The notes beneath the pieces are model-generated. The model saw only the letters and a list, made by a program, of their open reading frames with translations, was not told the origin of the DNA and did not search any database. This document shows positions 45,301 through 55,444 of a stretch of 64,000 nt of DNA, one piece after another (the stretch's first letter is position 1; each line of letters begins with the position of its first letter). The stretch is from Ulva prolifera (taxonomy: Eukaryota; Chlorophyta; Ulvophyceae; Ulvales; Ulvaceae). A program made the translations under genes and the position numbers. The stretch covers positions 1,674,001-1,738,000 of the forward strand of contig JALAAN010000010.1 in assembly GCA_023078555.1 (NCBI GenBank), given 5' to 3'.

Positions 45301-48300
45301 GGCCTGAGAATAACGGCGTTTCTTCGGGAATGAGAGCGCTGCGGCATCTTCGAATCAGCTGCAACATCTGTTTCCTACTCTGCCGCCACGCTGCTGATGC
45401 GTGACGGAAGAGCAGCGTTACGGCACAGAGAATATTCCGTGCACTATTCTCAGGATTGATCACGCGCCGTGCAGATCCAGGCAAGCAGGTGGGTCCCTCA
45501 AGTGCAGGCGCCCCACCTGTGGTGGCCGATGCGACAGCTGCAGCAGCTGCTGCACTGGCCGGGGATGCTGCAGGGGTGCCGATGCATTCCGGGCCGGGTG
45601 GGGGCCTCGAACCGGCGACCACCGGAGGCTCCGCGGCGACAGCGGCGGCCAGCGACGAGCGCTTCGCGCTGAACAATCTGGATATCGCTGCGAGCGCGGC
45701 GGACGGCGCCGCGAAGTCAGAGGCGCGTGCCGAGGCGGCCAACCGGGTGCGTGAGGCGCTGCAGCGAGGCAGCGCGGCGGCGGCGGATGTGCCAGGCTGC
45801 TCTGACGGTGTGCCTCCTCCCGCCCCTCTGAGCCTGCATGTGTTGTGCATGCATTCACACAGATTTGTGACTTTGATGCCATAGGTTGATGACACAGTAT
45901 GTGGGCTAGGGCTGTCTCAAGAACATCGTACAGCCCACACTCGGCGAGAACAGATCACAACACTCCGCGCTCAGTACTGGAAAGTTGGACGGTGAGTATG
46001 CCAGTCTAGTTATGCCGGCCCGATATCAGGATGCATTTACCATCAAATAGATTGATTGATAGTTCAGATTAAAGAAAAATGGGATAAAAACAAAACCATG
46101 TGCCGTACATTCCTGGACATCTGCACCGCGATGATTGCTTGCCGACCCCTGCTGGAGCGCCTCGACGAGGTTCAGTGAGGCGCACAATATGCGTGTCTTC
46201 GCGCCTCACCTCACCAATGGCCACGTGTGGCCACGCTCTGCTCCGTGTGTCACTGCTGATGGTGTTGTACTGTGTACTGATGCTCTGCCATACAGTGGGC
46301 CGAGATCTTACAACTCTCACACCAACTGCCACGCGGTGCAGATGATGACCTGGGACAGGAGCTCAATCTGCAGCGCCGCACAGCACCACCCGGCGTCGCA
46401 TCTGACGGCGTGCCCTCGCGAGCGCCCGCAGCCTCATCGAAGCGCCGACAACCTCTCCCTGGTGCACAGCCGGGCACCACCGCCAAGCCAGGAGGGGGCT
46501 TCAAGCGCATGCGTGGCGCCGGCACTGACCCGCACGACAGCATGCATGTCCTCGACGGCGAAGCCGCCGGCACCGCCAATGACACTGCAGGCGCACTCGC
46601 CTCCTCTTCAGGCACAGCACAGGACGCCGCCACGGCGCCGGCGTTGACAGAGGTCGGGAGCGCGGCCACAGGTGTCACTCATGGCGCCCCGCTCACCGTC
46701 GCGCCGGCATGTCCGGCCGCCGCCTCGGCGCAGCCGCGGTGCGTGGCCACGGAGGCCCAGGCGAGGCATGCTGCGCTCCTGTCACGTGTGACGGCGTGTG
46801 GGCGTGCCGCGGGGCCGGCCCATGAGGCTGCAAAGGCGTCCGCGCTCCTGAGCGACTCCGATGATGGCTCTGACGCAGAGGAGGGCATTGCTTTCACAGG
46901 CGACGTTGGAGACGCGCGCGACGCGCCACTGGAAGACAACACACCTGCCGCAGTCACAGCAGAGCAGCCTGCGAGTGCCATGCACGCTGGCGGCGACCGC
47001 TCGTCAAGACCGGGCGCCGATGTTGGCGTCGGCGAACACATGCATGGCGGCGCCGCTCGGAGCGCCGGGGCAGCGTCGGGCGACGGCGACCCCGATACAG
47101 ACGGCGCCGAGGCCCGCACGCTCAGCGCCCGCAAGATGGAGACGCTGCTGGAGCCGTGCCTGCGCATGTTCGGCTTCCCGGGCGCCGTGGAGGCGATGGT
47201 GCGGGCGGACGGCTCGGTGGACGCCGTCGCGGAGGCTGCTGCGGAGCTGCCGCCGCTGCGCGGGGCTGCGGGCGGGCAGGGGCTGGGTGAGGAGGAGAAG
47301 GAGGAGTGGGCAGAGAGGGGGCTGCGCGTGCTGGCGCAGTACGAGGTGGAGGCGCAGGGGTGGCAGGATGCGCGGGCGCGGGTGCAGTGGCAGCGGGTGC
47401 TCGCGGAACCCCCCTTTGAAGACTGGGACCGCAAGGTGCGCCCTCACCACCAGTTTCCGTGCCGCAATGGCTCTGCTGTTGCAGGCGTGTCATCTGTGGA
47501 TGGCACTTGGTGTCCTGCCTGGGAATCGATGTTTCTCATGGGAACCAGTCTTCCTGTGGAACGTGGCCAGAGCCCGCATGTAAAGGCCGCCACGTCAGCC
47601 ACACCGTGGTCCTGCATCCTGGAGTTGTGCCTATGGCTACGACTATGTGTTCATATACACATGCATGCATGCATACATACGTCTCGCCCGGCCTCTGTCC
47701 TTTGTAACTACATACGTCTCCGTCACCGGCTGTGGTGACGGGGCTGTGGTCCGCGCTCGTACCCGGCCTCGTGCCATGAATGAGTGAGTGGATTTGCGGG
47801 TGGATTCCGATAACACGTCTCCATGCCCGGCCTCTGCCCTTTGTAACTACACACGTATGCAAGCGTGAGTCGGCCCGGCGTGCCGTGCAGGTGTGCGCCG
47901 AGGCGTGCGGCAGCCTGCTGGACGAGAAGAGCCGGCTGCTGTACATACTGACGTTCATCATGGCCCGGCAGCAGCGGCACGTGCAGGCTGGCCTGCAGCA
48001 GCTCGCCGCCGTCGCCGAGTACAGCGCGACGCTGACCGGGCCGGTCGGCAAGGCGTGCGGCTGGCAGCCCCCACGCGACGGCGAGGCACCGTTCGTCCCG
48101 ACCCGGCCGGTGCGCCCTCCCCCATCCTCCCTCCATGTTTGTTCTACCGTGTTGGACATGTGCCGCGAAGGGTGTTGCAGATGCGCGGTTGTGCCAGCTG
48201 CCGCTACCATGGGATCTACGCCATGCTTCCACGGCTCTTGGTCGCTGCAAGTGGACTCATTTGACAGGATACCTTGTTGCTCTGCTGTTGAGAAGCCCTG

Positions 48301-51300
48301 TGACCGTGTGGCCTCACGCATTCACACAACCTCTGCCATGCATTGCCCCTCCCCCCCCCCCCCCCCCCACTGCAGCACGCCACACCTCAGCCACTCACAT
48401 GCCTCCCATGTCCGACAGGCGTGCCCCTGTCAGAGCCGAGCCACACGTCCACGCCGCGGCTGCTGTGCAGGTATCGGAGCCTCACATTGAGGGCCTGCAT
48501 GATGCCGTCACGAAGCCGCTCGCCGCCCGCGCCGCCGGCCACGCCGTCCTCTCCTACTCCCGCCACACCAAGCCCGGGCAGCGGCTGCAGCTCGTGGACG
48601 TCGGCCGGCGGCGCGACGCGGTGCCGCTCGAGGAGCTGCAGCCATGGCGCGCGGCGCAGCCGCCGCTGCTCGGCTGGCAGCTCGCGGCCGCCGCGGAGGC
48701 GTTCGCGGCGGCCGGGCAGGCCGTGCGCGCGCACCTGCCGCATGCATGCAACACCGAGGACGAGATGCGCATGGCCGCCGTGCCGCGCTGCAGCAGCCGC
48801 TACCTGCAGCTCAGCAACCACAACTTCCGGGACTGGCCGGGGGTCACCACGAACGCCGATGGTGCGGGCCACCCCATGCACAGCTGAACGCGGCGTGTGC
48901 CCGTAGCTGCCCCTCGAGCAGGCTCAAGGGTAGCAGAGCGCATCTGAGGCCCAACTCAACGCATGCAGGCCTCTTGTAGAGTGATAGGCAAGTATATATC
49001 CAACTGACTAGCTTGTGATTCATCGGTGTCTTGCTGGCGTGACGCATTGGCGCGGTTCCTTGTGTGCTCATACCACCCGGGTGATTGATTTGGACATGCT
49101 GCGGCGAGCACCATCGCGGGTGCTCCGAGTGAGGAACTGCCCCGTTCTGGGTCTGCAACAGTGAAGTAGCACGGCCACAACGCACCATGTACGTTGTAGT
49201 TCTCTTGTAACGTGTTGCATATAAAGTGTACCTGTGTGCAGGCTCCGTGTGCTGCGGCCACTTCCACGCGTACATCAAGCGCGAGGGCAAGCAGCTGATC
49301 AGCGGCTGCCCGAGCTTCCGCGAGGGCGCGTCCGTGCAGCTGCCGGGGCTGTACACTATGCCCGGCACCACCCGCACCCACGTGCGCCCCCCTCTGTGCC
49401 ACTGCACCCTATTCCTTCCACTGACCAGCGCTTCTGCTCCTGCATGCAACATGCGTCAGTATCGGCGGCACTTGTGTGGCCACCACCTCAGGGACACGAT
49501 GACACGTAGTTGTGAAACGATGTGCAGTCTTGGGACACGGGATCTGCCATGCCATGTGTCAGGTGAATGTGATTTGTAAGTTATCTTGAGCAACCAATGC
49601 TCCGCTCGGAGTCACCTCGGGTGTTATTGTGGCAGCTGGCAGCAGCCTGGAGCTTGAGCCGCTGCGGGTGGTGTGCCATGTCGTGTCCCGAGGTCCACTG
49701 CGGGTTGTCTTGTACCTCTGCTCCCTGGGCCCCTCACAGCCAGCATGTGCGTCCGCAACCCGAATGGCGTATCTCCGCCATTGACGAGCCGCGCTTGGTG
49801 GCCACGCCCTCTGTCCACACCGACGTTGTCCGCGAGTGAGTCCAGCACATCGCTGTGACAATCAATCACAAGGCACTCTCACCAACCAAGCTTGATTCCA
49901 GAAACAAAATTGACCCTGATAAATCTAAGAGGGTATCACTGCCACGGGCGTGTGCGGATGACTGTTGAATGAACAATGGCTGATGATGGACACCCTCACC
50001 ACGCTCGCACGCTGCGCAGGACTCCCGGGTGGACACGAATCTACGGGGGGCGGTCACCGTCGTGACGCAGGCGCCCGGCTGCGCGAGCCGCACGGTGCTG
50101 CTCTCCACCGGCCGCCTGCTGTGCCCGCGCTACGCCGCGACGTTCAAGGTCGGCCACGCCTCTGGCCACCAGGGCTGCTTTGGGCGGGTGTCCCCGCTGG
50201 CGCTCATGCCAACGGTCGTGACGCGCCCGGAGCCCCACAACCTCTGCATCGTGCACCCCACGCAGGACCGAGTCCTCACGCCCCGGTGCGGCTTTCTGGT
50301 TCCATTTTGGTCCATTTCCCCCTGCCTCACTGGACGGGACAACTGCGGCGAAAACCAATGACATGAGCATCGGCTGTTGCATGGCAGTGCACCGAAGCAA
50401 TGTGAAAGGGGCAGCAACCTTGACGATGTGGGCCCAAGGCCCACGTGATGCACAAATTTACGAGAACGCGCTCCTCTGATCTATCCAGCGCTCTGAGGTG
50501 CTGCCGCCGCGGTGCAGGGAGAACGCGCGCTTCCAGGGCTTCCCCGACTACTACTACATCGCGAGCACGGGCAGCATCGCGAAGGGCGAGAACGACGTCG
50601 CCGTCCTCGAGGCCCTCGCCCCGAACAAGCCCCTGCCCGTCCAGCTGCAGGCGCGCCCCTGCCCCACCCCCTGTGCCTGCTGTGGCCACTTGTTGCTACA
50701 TGTCGGTTCATTTGAGAAGGTGCTCCGCCGTACAATGGCCGAAGATCTTGTGTAAGTCTGATCCCTGTGTCTGCTGCGGGGCTGGTTCCTGGCAGCCGCG
50801 CCAGCCTGATGTGAGCGCAGCGCCCAACCTGCCGCGGTTACTTGCTCATACGCATGGCAGTGATGATCACAACTGGCTGCCGCTGCTTCACGGCAGCGTG
50901 GCGCGATCAGGAAAACAAAGACTGCAAGTCTGCAGCAGCATGTTTTGGTCGGCGGGACCCAAGCGTGCAGAACCGTGTTTCCTGTACTTTATCTATTGCT
51001 CTCTCTCTCTCTCTCAGACTCGCTCTGAAGACGCGGGGGACTGTTGCTGACGGCTGTGCGTGGGTGCAGGCGGCAATGAAGCTGGAGCATGCGGGCGCGC
51101 TGCAGGGGGGGCCGCGCGCCAGGCGCACCACCACGTCGCGATTCCGCCTCTTCAACGCCAACCGCTACCTGCAGACTGGCAACGCCGTCTCGCCTGTCCT
51201 CTCTGCCGCAATCGGTGCGCCCCCACAACCTCGGAGACGGCTGATCGCCCCACACCCACACGGTGCAAAGCAACAGGCCCGAACGGCACATGCATCACAG

Positions 51301-54053
51301 TGATGATTCCATTCACCACCCCGCCGAACCACGGCTTTCCACCACCCGCCACCTGGCCAGCTGTGTCAAGCAGCTCACGTGCGTGAAGCAGGTCCTCACA
51401 AGCAATGGTGGTGGCTGGAGCACCACCAACGACACCACCCCCATGAATCCGGGGCACCAGCAGCCTTCTCTTGTCTATTACTTGCAGATGCTCTCTGCAC
51501 AATCCACCCGCACTGCCGTGTCTCAACTCAGTACACGCAGCCCTCTTACAACTCTGCGTGCGACGCGCTGGGGCCGGGTGCCGTTGCGCAGCACTATGCA
51601 CCACCTGCCGGCGACAGGCTGCCGCAGTGGCAGCGCAGGTGCTGACGTGGCGCGGCGTGCAGGGCGGTCGATCGTGGCGGCGTGCAGCGGGGAGTCACAC
51701 GTGCACCACCCCGTGCAGGCCGTGCCGGACCTCGAGTGGGAGGCCGCCATAGCCACCGCCCGCCGCCACGGCCTCCTCTCCACCTACCAGGTGCGCACTC
51801 CTCGCCGCCACCCTGGAGTTTGCATCGACAGCAGATCTCAATTCACAGCATTGCAGTCGATGTTGTTGGTGGTGACGTGTTGTAGTTTGTGGTGGTGCTC
51901 TGCCATACAACGGCCCGAGCTGTTGTAATTGGCTTACCCGAGATATGGCTACACGGAGTATCAGTCTATTGCCCCTGGCGCTGCTGTCTCTGCGTGAAGG
52001 CCGATGGTGTCGATGTCACGCCTCAACGCGGATCCGTTGTTGTGCTCCCCATGCATTTTTTTGGCACATGTTGTGCCTGCCTGCGTGAGGCGCAGATCGT
52101 GGCGTGACGTCCAGGAGCTCACGCTCTGGGCGGAGGCCTTCCAGCGGCAGCAGGCGCTCGGCCACGAGCTACACCGCGCCGCCGAGGCGCCCGGGGGTGT
52201 CGCCGGCGCGGACGAGTTCCGTGCGCCGCCGATGGAACGCCTGCGCGCCGCGGCAGCGGCGCGGCAGGCGCTGGACGCTGCGATGCACCGCGGCGACGCC
52301 CCCGACGGATCGGAGGAGTGTGTGCGGCTGCGGCAGGCGGCAGAGCCGACCGTGCACCCGGGGGATGTCGCCATCCCCGCGGCTGCGGCTGTGCGGATCC
52401 AGGTGCGGGCACGCCCGCTGCATGCATGCATGCACCAGCGCCGCGAGGGTCTTCCGCGCAGCGGCACAGGGGGCCTCAGAGCGGGCTGCCGTGGAGCGCT
52501 AGCCGCCTGCTGAGGGAGAAATACCTGGAGCCTCGCAGGCGACAGCGTGTTGTCATTCTGGGAGTCCCTGTCATTGCCGTGTAAGCTACTCTGCAACACT
52601 GTTGGTCTTGTGTTTGCCGGATTCCTCTACTGTGCGGTGTCCGTCCAATCTAATCTCAAGAAACACCGATTCATGAAACCACAACCGACGAGTGATGATC
52701 ATATGGTAGCTGGAACATGTTGTGCCGGCAGTTGGCGCCGAGTACCGCGGCTCTCAATCATGCACCAGGCAGTAGCAGTCCTCCTGGTGCACGTGCATAT
52801 ATAGCTGATCAGCGACAGGCTCTTCCACCTGTGCATCGCACTGCATCATCCAGCATGCATGGCTATGGTGCAGGGGAGGGCGGAAGGCCGGGCGGTTGTG
52901 GCCGCGCTCGAGGACCATGCGGACACCCTGGCCACCCAAGGCCTGCAGCACATGCAGCATGCCGCCGACGCCGGTGCCTTCCGCCTGCCCGGCCGCGGCG
53001 CCGCCGACGCCGGCCACGGCGACCGCTGGTCCGACGCTGGCAGCGCCGAAGATGACCCTGATGGCCCACCTCACGCCTGCCCCACCCCTGATGCTGACCC
53101 CGCGGCAGGGAGTGCCACGCTCGGTGCCACAGCAGGCACGCTGAGCCCTGCCAACACAGCACAGGAGAACGTCCCGCCTCCTCCAGAGGCAGCTGGCAGC
53201 CCTGGTGGTTTGTCGTTCGACGTTGAGGCACGCGTAAAGGGTTCATGCATTGCGGACACCACCCGCGGCGCGCTTGTGGTGGAGCGCGCCAGTAGCCGCG
53301 ATGTCGCGAGGCTCGTGCACCCGGGGCTAGCTGGGGACAGCAGTGACGGCGGAGAGGGCAGCGTCGCGGAGCGTGCCGCCGCGGAGGTCCGCGGCATGGC
53401 AACCCTGCAGCCTGCGGCGGCCGGGTGCGTGCTGCGGCGGCCGCCGCCGCCGGCGCTGCGCGCCGCAGCTGCGGCTGCGCAGAAGCTGCCGCGCGGCAGC
53501 GTCGACGTGCCGCATGCATGGCTCGGGCACGGCAGCGCGTACTCCCTGCGGCGGCGGCGGCCGGTGCTGGCACAGCTCAGCGCGCAGCAGGCACAGCGTG
53601 CGCGAGAGGTGCTGCAGCAGTCGATTCCTCCCGTGCGCGGCCCTTACCCCACTGCCTGTACATCCCGTGTAGCAGCCCACCACCCGCAGGCTGAGCTGGC
53701 TGCATCACATGCCTCCGCCACAGAAACCCTCACAGCCCTGTTTGCTGCAGCTGTGGCGCCTGTCCTCTCTTCAAGCTGATCTGTGCATTGCACCGCATGG
53801 CCCAGTGCGCTCAGGGACGCCGAAACACTGGTCACAACGGCCCCCCCCCGTATGCTCTAGAACATTCCATATACTCTCCGCAGCACCGCCCGCCACCTGC
53901 CCCGGTCACGCATGCAGCACTCCGTGACTGCCGGCATGCATGCAGGAGGTCCTGCAGCAGCTGCTGTCCGACAGCGCGGCCGACGCGGCCGAGGGCCGCC
54001 GCCGCCTGCACGGCTGCATGCTGGACGGCGCCACAGGCTGCGGCGAGGCGTGA
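33307..54053 (+). CDS. CMT: Giant chromomethylase-type DNA (cytosine-5) methyltransferase
   Basis: Predicted nuclear DNA cytosine methyltransferase of the plant chromomethylase family. Exons: 33307-33438, 33844-34002, 34570-34860, 35316-35552, 35952-36326, 37416-38838, 39209-39553, 39772-40350, 40861-41005, 41700-41882, 42265-42484, 43089-43485, 44054-44791, 44989-45162, 45475-45807, 46342-47435, 47891-48109, 48471-48861, 49242-49381, 49744-49797, 50020-50285, 50518-50650, 51070-51214, 51488-51638, 51688-51790, 52115-52402, 52874-53632, 53946-54053. All phases agree; about 3,193 aa against roughly 800 in land plants. BAH about 145-260 (GDFVMVDIPPGYD, RWFFTRSET). Motif I LEVYAGAGGTS about 353; chromodomain-like 1185-1255; motif IV GGPPCQSVSGNN about 1275; motif VI LLEQV about 1320; motif VIII QGRVR about 1363; motif IX region PTVVTRPEPHN and RENARFQGFPDYY about 2605-2645; motif X GNAVSPVL about 2714. 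Two introns (after exons 11 and 22) are GC-AG. Least certain: exon 20 borders and exons 24-28. An alternative end is a stop at 52500-52502. Confidence 0.88.
34924..34998 (-). repeat. SINE 3' fragment in CMT intron 3
   Basis: GTAAATCTGAATTTACTGAG, TATCCTATTGGCCATTGACA and TAACGGGACC are the reverse complement of the 3' third of the SINE at 20352-20617. Confidence 0.65.
35134..35315. repeat. 82-bp tandem repeat ending in the 3' splice site of CMT exon 4
   Basis: Units begin CCATGCATGCGTG at 35134, 35216 and 35298. The first two are full 82-bp copies, the third is cut after 18 bp and supplies the TGTGCAG acceptor at 35315. Confidence 0.75.
40795..40818. repeat. Poly-C tract in CMT intron 8
   Basis: Near-pure C run on the sense strand about 45 bp before the acceptor of exon 9. 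Similar sense-strand C runs in CMT introns lie at 43025-43041, 43912-43933 and 48351-48368. Confidence 0.8.
47640..47870 (+). mobile_element. LINE 3'-end fragments in CMT intron 16
   Basis: Two tandem pieces of the LINE 3' end: CCTCTGTCCTTTGTAACTAC at about 47695-47714, then GTGCCATGAATGAGTGAGTG, GGATTTGCGGGTGGATTCCG and CCTCTGCCCTTTGTAACTAC (about 47772-47850). A CATGCATGCATGCATACATA microsatellite precedes them. Same orientation as the gene and wholly within intron 47436-47890. Confidence 0.65.
50998..51017. repeat. TC microsatellite in CMT intron 22
   Basis: A run of CT dinucleotides just before CAGACTCGC, about 50 bp upstream of the acceptor used for exon 23 at 51069. Confidence 0.8.
51891..51928 (+). 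repeat. Short interspersed repeat (type copy) in CMT intron 25
   Basis: GGTGGTGCTCTGCCATACAA followed by CGGCCCGAGCTGTTGTAA. Fourteen recognisable copies in the window. Plus orientation: 20000, 27549, 34311, 41138, 41456, 42980, 43981, 46279, 50719, 51891. Opposite orientation: 38941, 43517, 50361, 63591. Eleven lie in CMT introns, one in a UKL intron, none in a modelled exon. Homology extends weakly about 40 bp further in some pairs (43981 and 51891). Class unknown; SINE or MITE remnant. Confidence 0.65.
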
Positions 54054-55444
54054 GCGCACTCGTTGGCAGTGCAGCGGTGGGGCCGCGGGCGGCGTGCGAG
54101 TAGTGGCGCATGCCTGCTCCTGCACTCGCCGTTGTTCAGCCGGCTTGGCGTTGTGCAACCGTGTTGCACCATCTTGTTTTGTTGCCCGCTTGGATGGCCG
54201 TGGCCGTGTGTGCAAGCGGGTCTCATGGCATGGGCCGGCGGTGATGAATGTTTGCATGAGAATAACGATCTCACAACGAACTGGATGCGTGACATGCATA
54301 CATGCGTGTGGGTGATGCATCTGCGCGCGCTCTGATTGTGCTGGTCATAGAAGCTGGTGTACGCCGTAGATCGTACGTGCGCATTCCATGACATGAGATG
54401 TCAGACACGGTTCCGACGTGTCACGGCTGGGTACAGTCTGCCACAGTGTGGGTACGAGTTCTGAACCGTGTTCGCGGCGTAGGCGAGCAGCATTGTAATG
54501 AAGACGTCAGTCAGCGGCCGTCGTCGTGGAGCCCTCGCACGGCCGTCGTCGTGGAGCCGCTGCTATGCCTCTCTGCGAAGCCATCAGCCCATGCTCTTCC
54601 AGGCGCCCCCACTCGATGTTGGGCTGCAGCAGCCCACAGGGTCACACCCCGAGCACCAGCACACCAGCATGACCTTTTCTGCGTGGTCACTGTCCGCAAT
54701 CAGCTCAGATGTGGACCATGCGTGCATCTGGCCGATGGCCTCCCGGCAGCAATTTGCTCTGGCGCCACATGTGATTGGTGTGGATGACGCTGCGACAGAT
54801 GCTGGATCTATTGGGTATGTCGCTGCAGTTTTCATCTCGACACTTTGTTTAGATAGCTGTGGCGGCCACTGGCTGGCACTGGCCGGGGGGCTGGACGGTG
54901 GTTAGATCAAGCAGAAGCGACCAGTGGGTGCAACGGCCCCAAGGCTACCACACGTTGTTCGCATGATGCATATGCTATATGAGGGTGGCTCACGCCTTCA
55001 GCCGCTGCCAGACAGAGGGCCAGAGACGTCCCTGGACTGGCCACTGCAGAACAGTCAGACATCGCTGCTCTGCAAGCATCGTGCATTGGGGAGCCCGCCC
55101 ACGCCATAACCAGCTCAAAGCAGTCTTGTTGTCCTGAAAAGCCTTGGCCTATCGATGTTGCAATTTCACAGCGCCTACGGCGTCGACAGCGACACCTTCA
55201 TCACGCATGCATACCGATGTCACCACGCCGTGCGCCAGAGAGCAGCTCTGCAGTTCCCGTGCTAAGCAGATGTGCTAGGAAAAGCATGGCATGCGATTTC
55301 CACGGCAAGAGCCCAGCTTGATCGCTGGCTACATACTCTTCTTCAACGACCTTTGTCTTAGGTAGCCCGGAACTTCTCCGTTCTTGCCCTTGCGTGCAAG
55401 CTGCTGAACCAGCAAGTTCCTCCCCGAATTGTAGTGGCGTCGCC
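54054..55444. other. Intergenic region between CMT and FARSB
   Basis: Must hold the CMT 3' end and the FARSB promoter. A 135-codon frame (54498-54905 +) and its antisense (54584-54835 -) are open but unrecognised. No repeat of the families above is seen. Confidence 0.4.

Noticed and set aside
46679-47434. 251-codon minus-strand frame
   Set aside because: Shadow of CMT exon 16. The plus-strand frame joins in phase to exons 15 and 17.
52403-52502. Short terminal exon GASERAAVER ending at 52502 as the CMT 3' end
   Set aside because: Possible in phase, but the exons at 52874-53632 and 53946-54053 also join in phase with typical GTGCG donors and keep the intron sizes of the gene. Kept only as an alternative.
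54498-54905. 135-codon plus-strand frame as a gene between CMT and FARSB
   Set aside because: No family resemblance, and the antisense strand is equally open.
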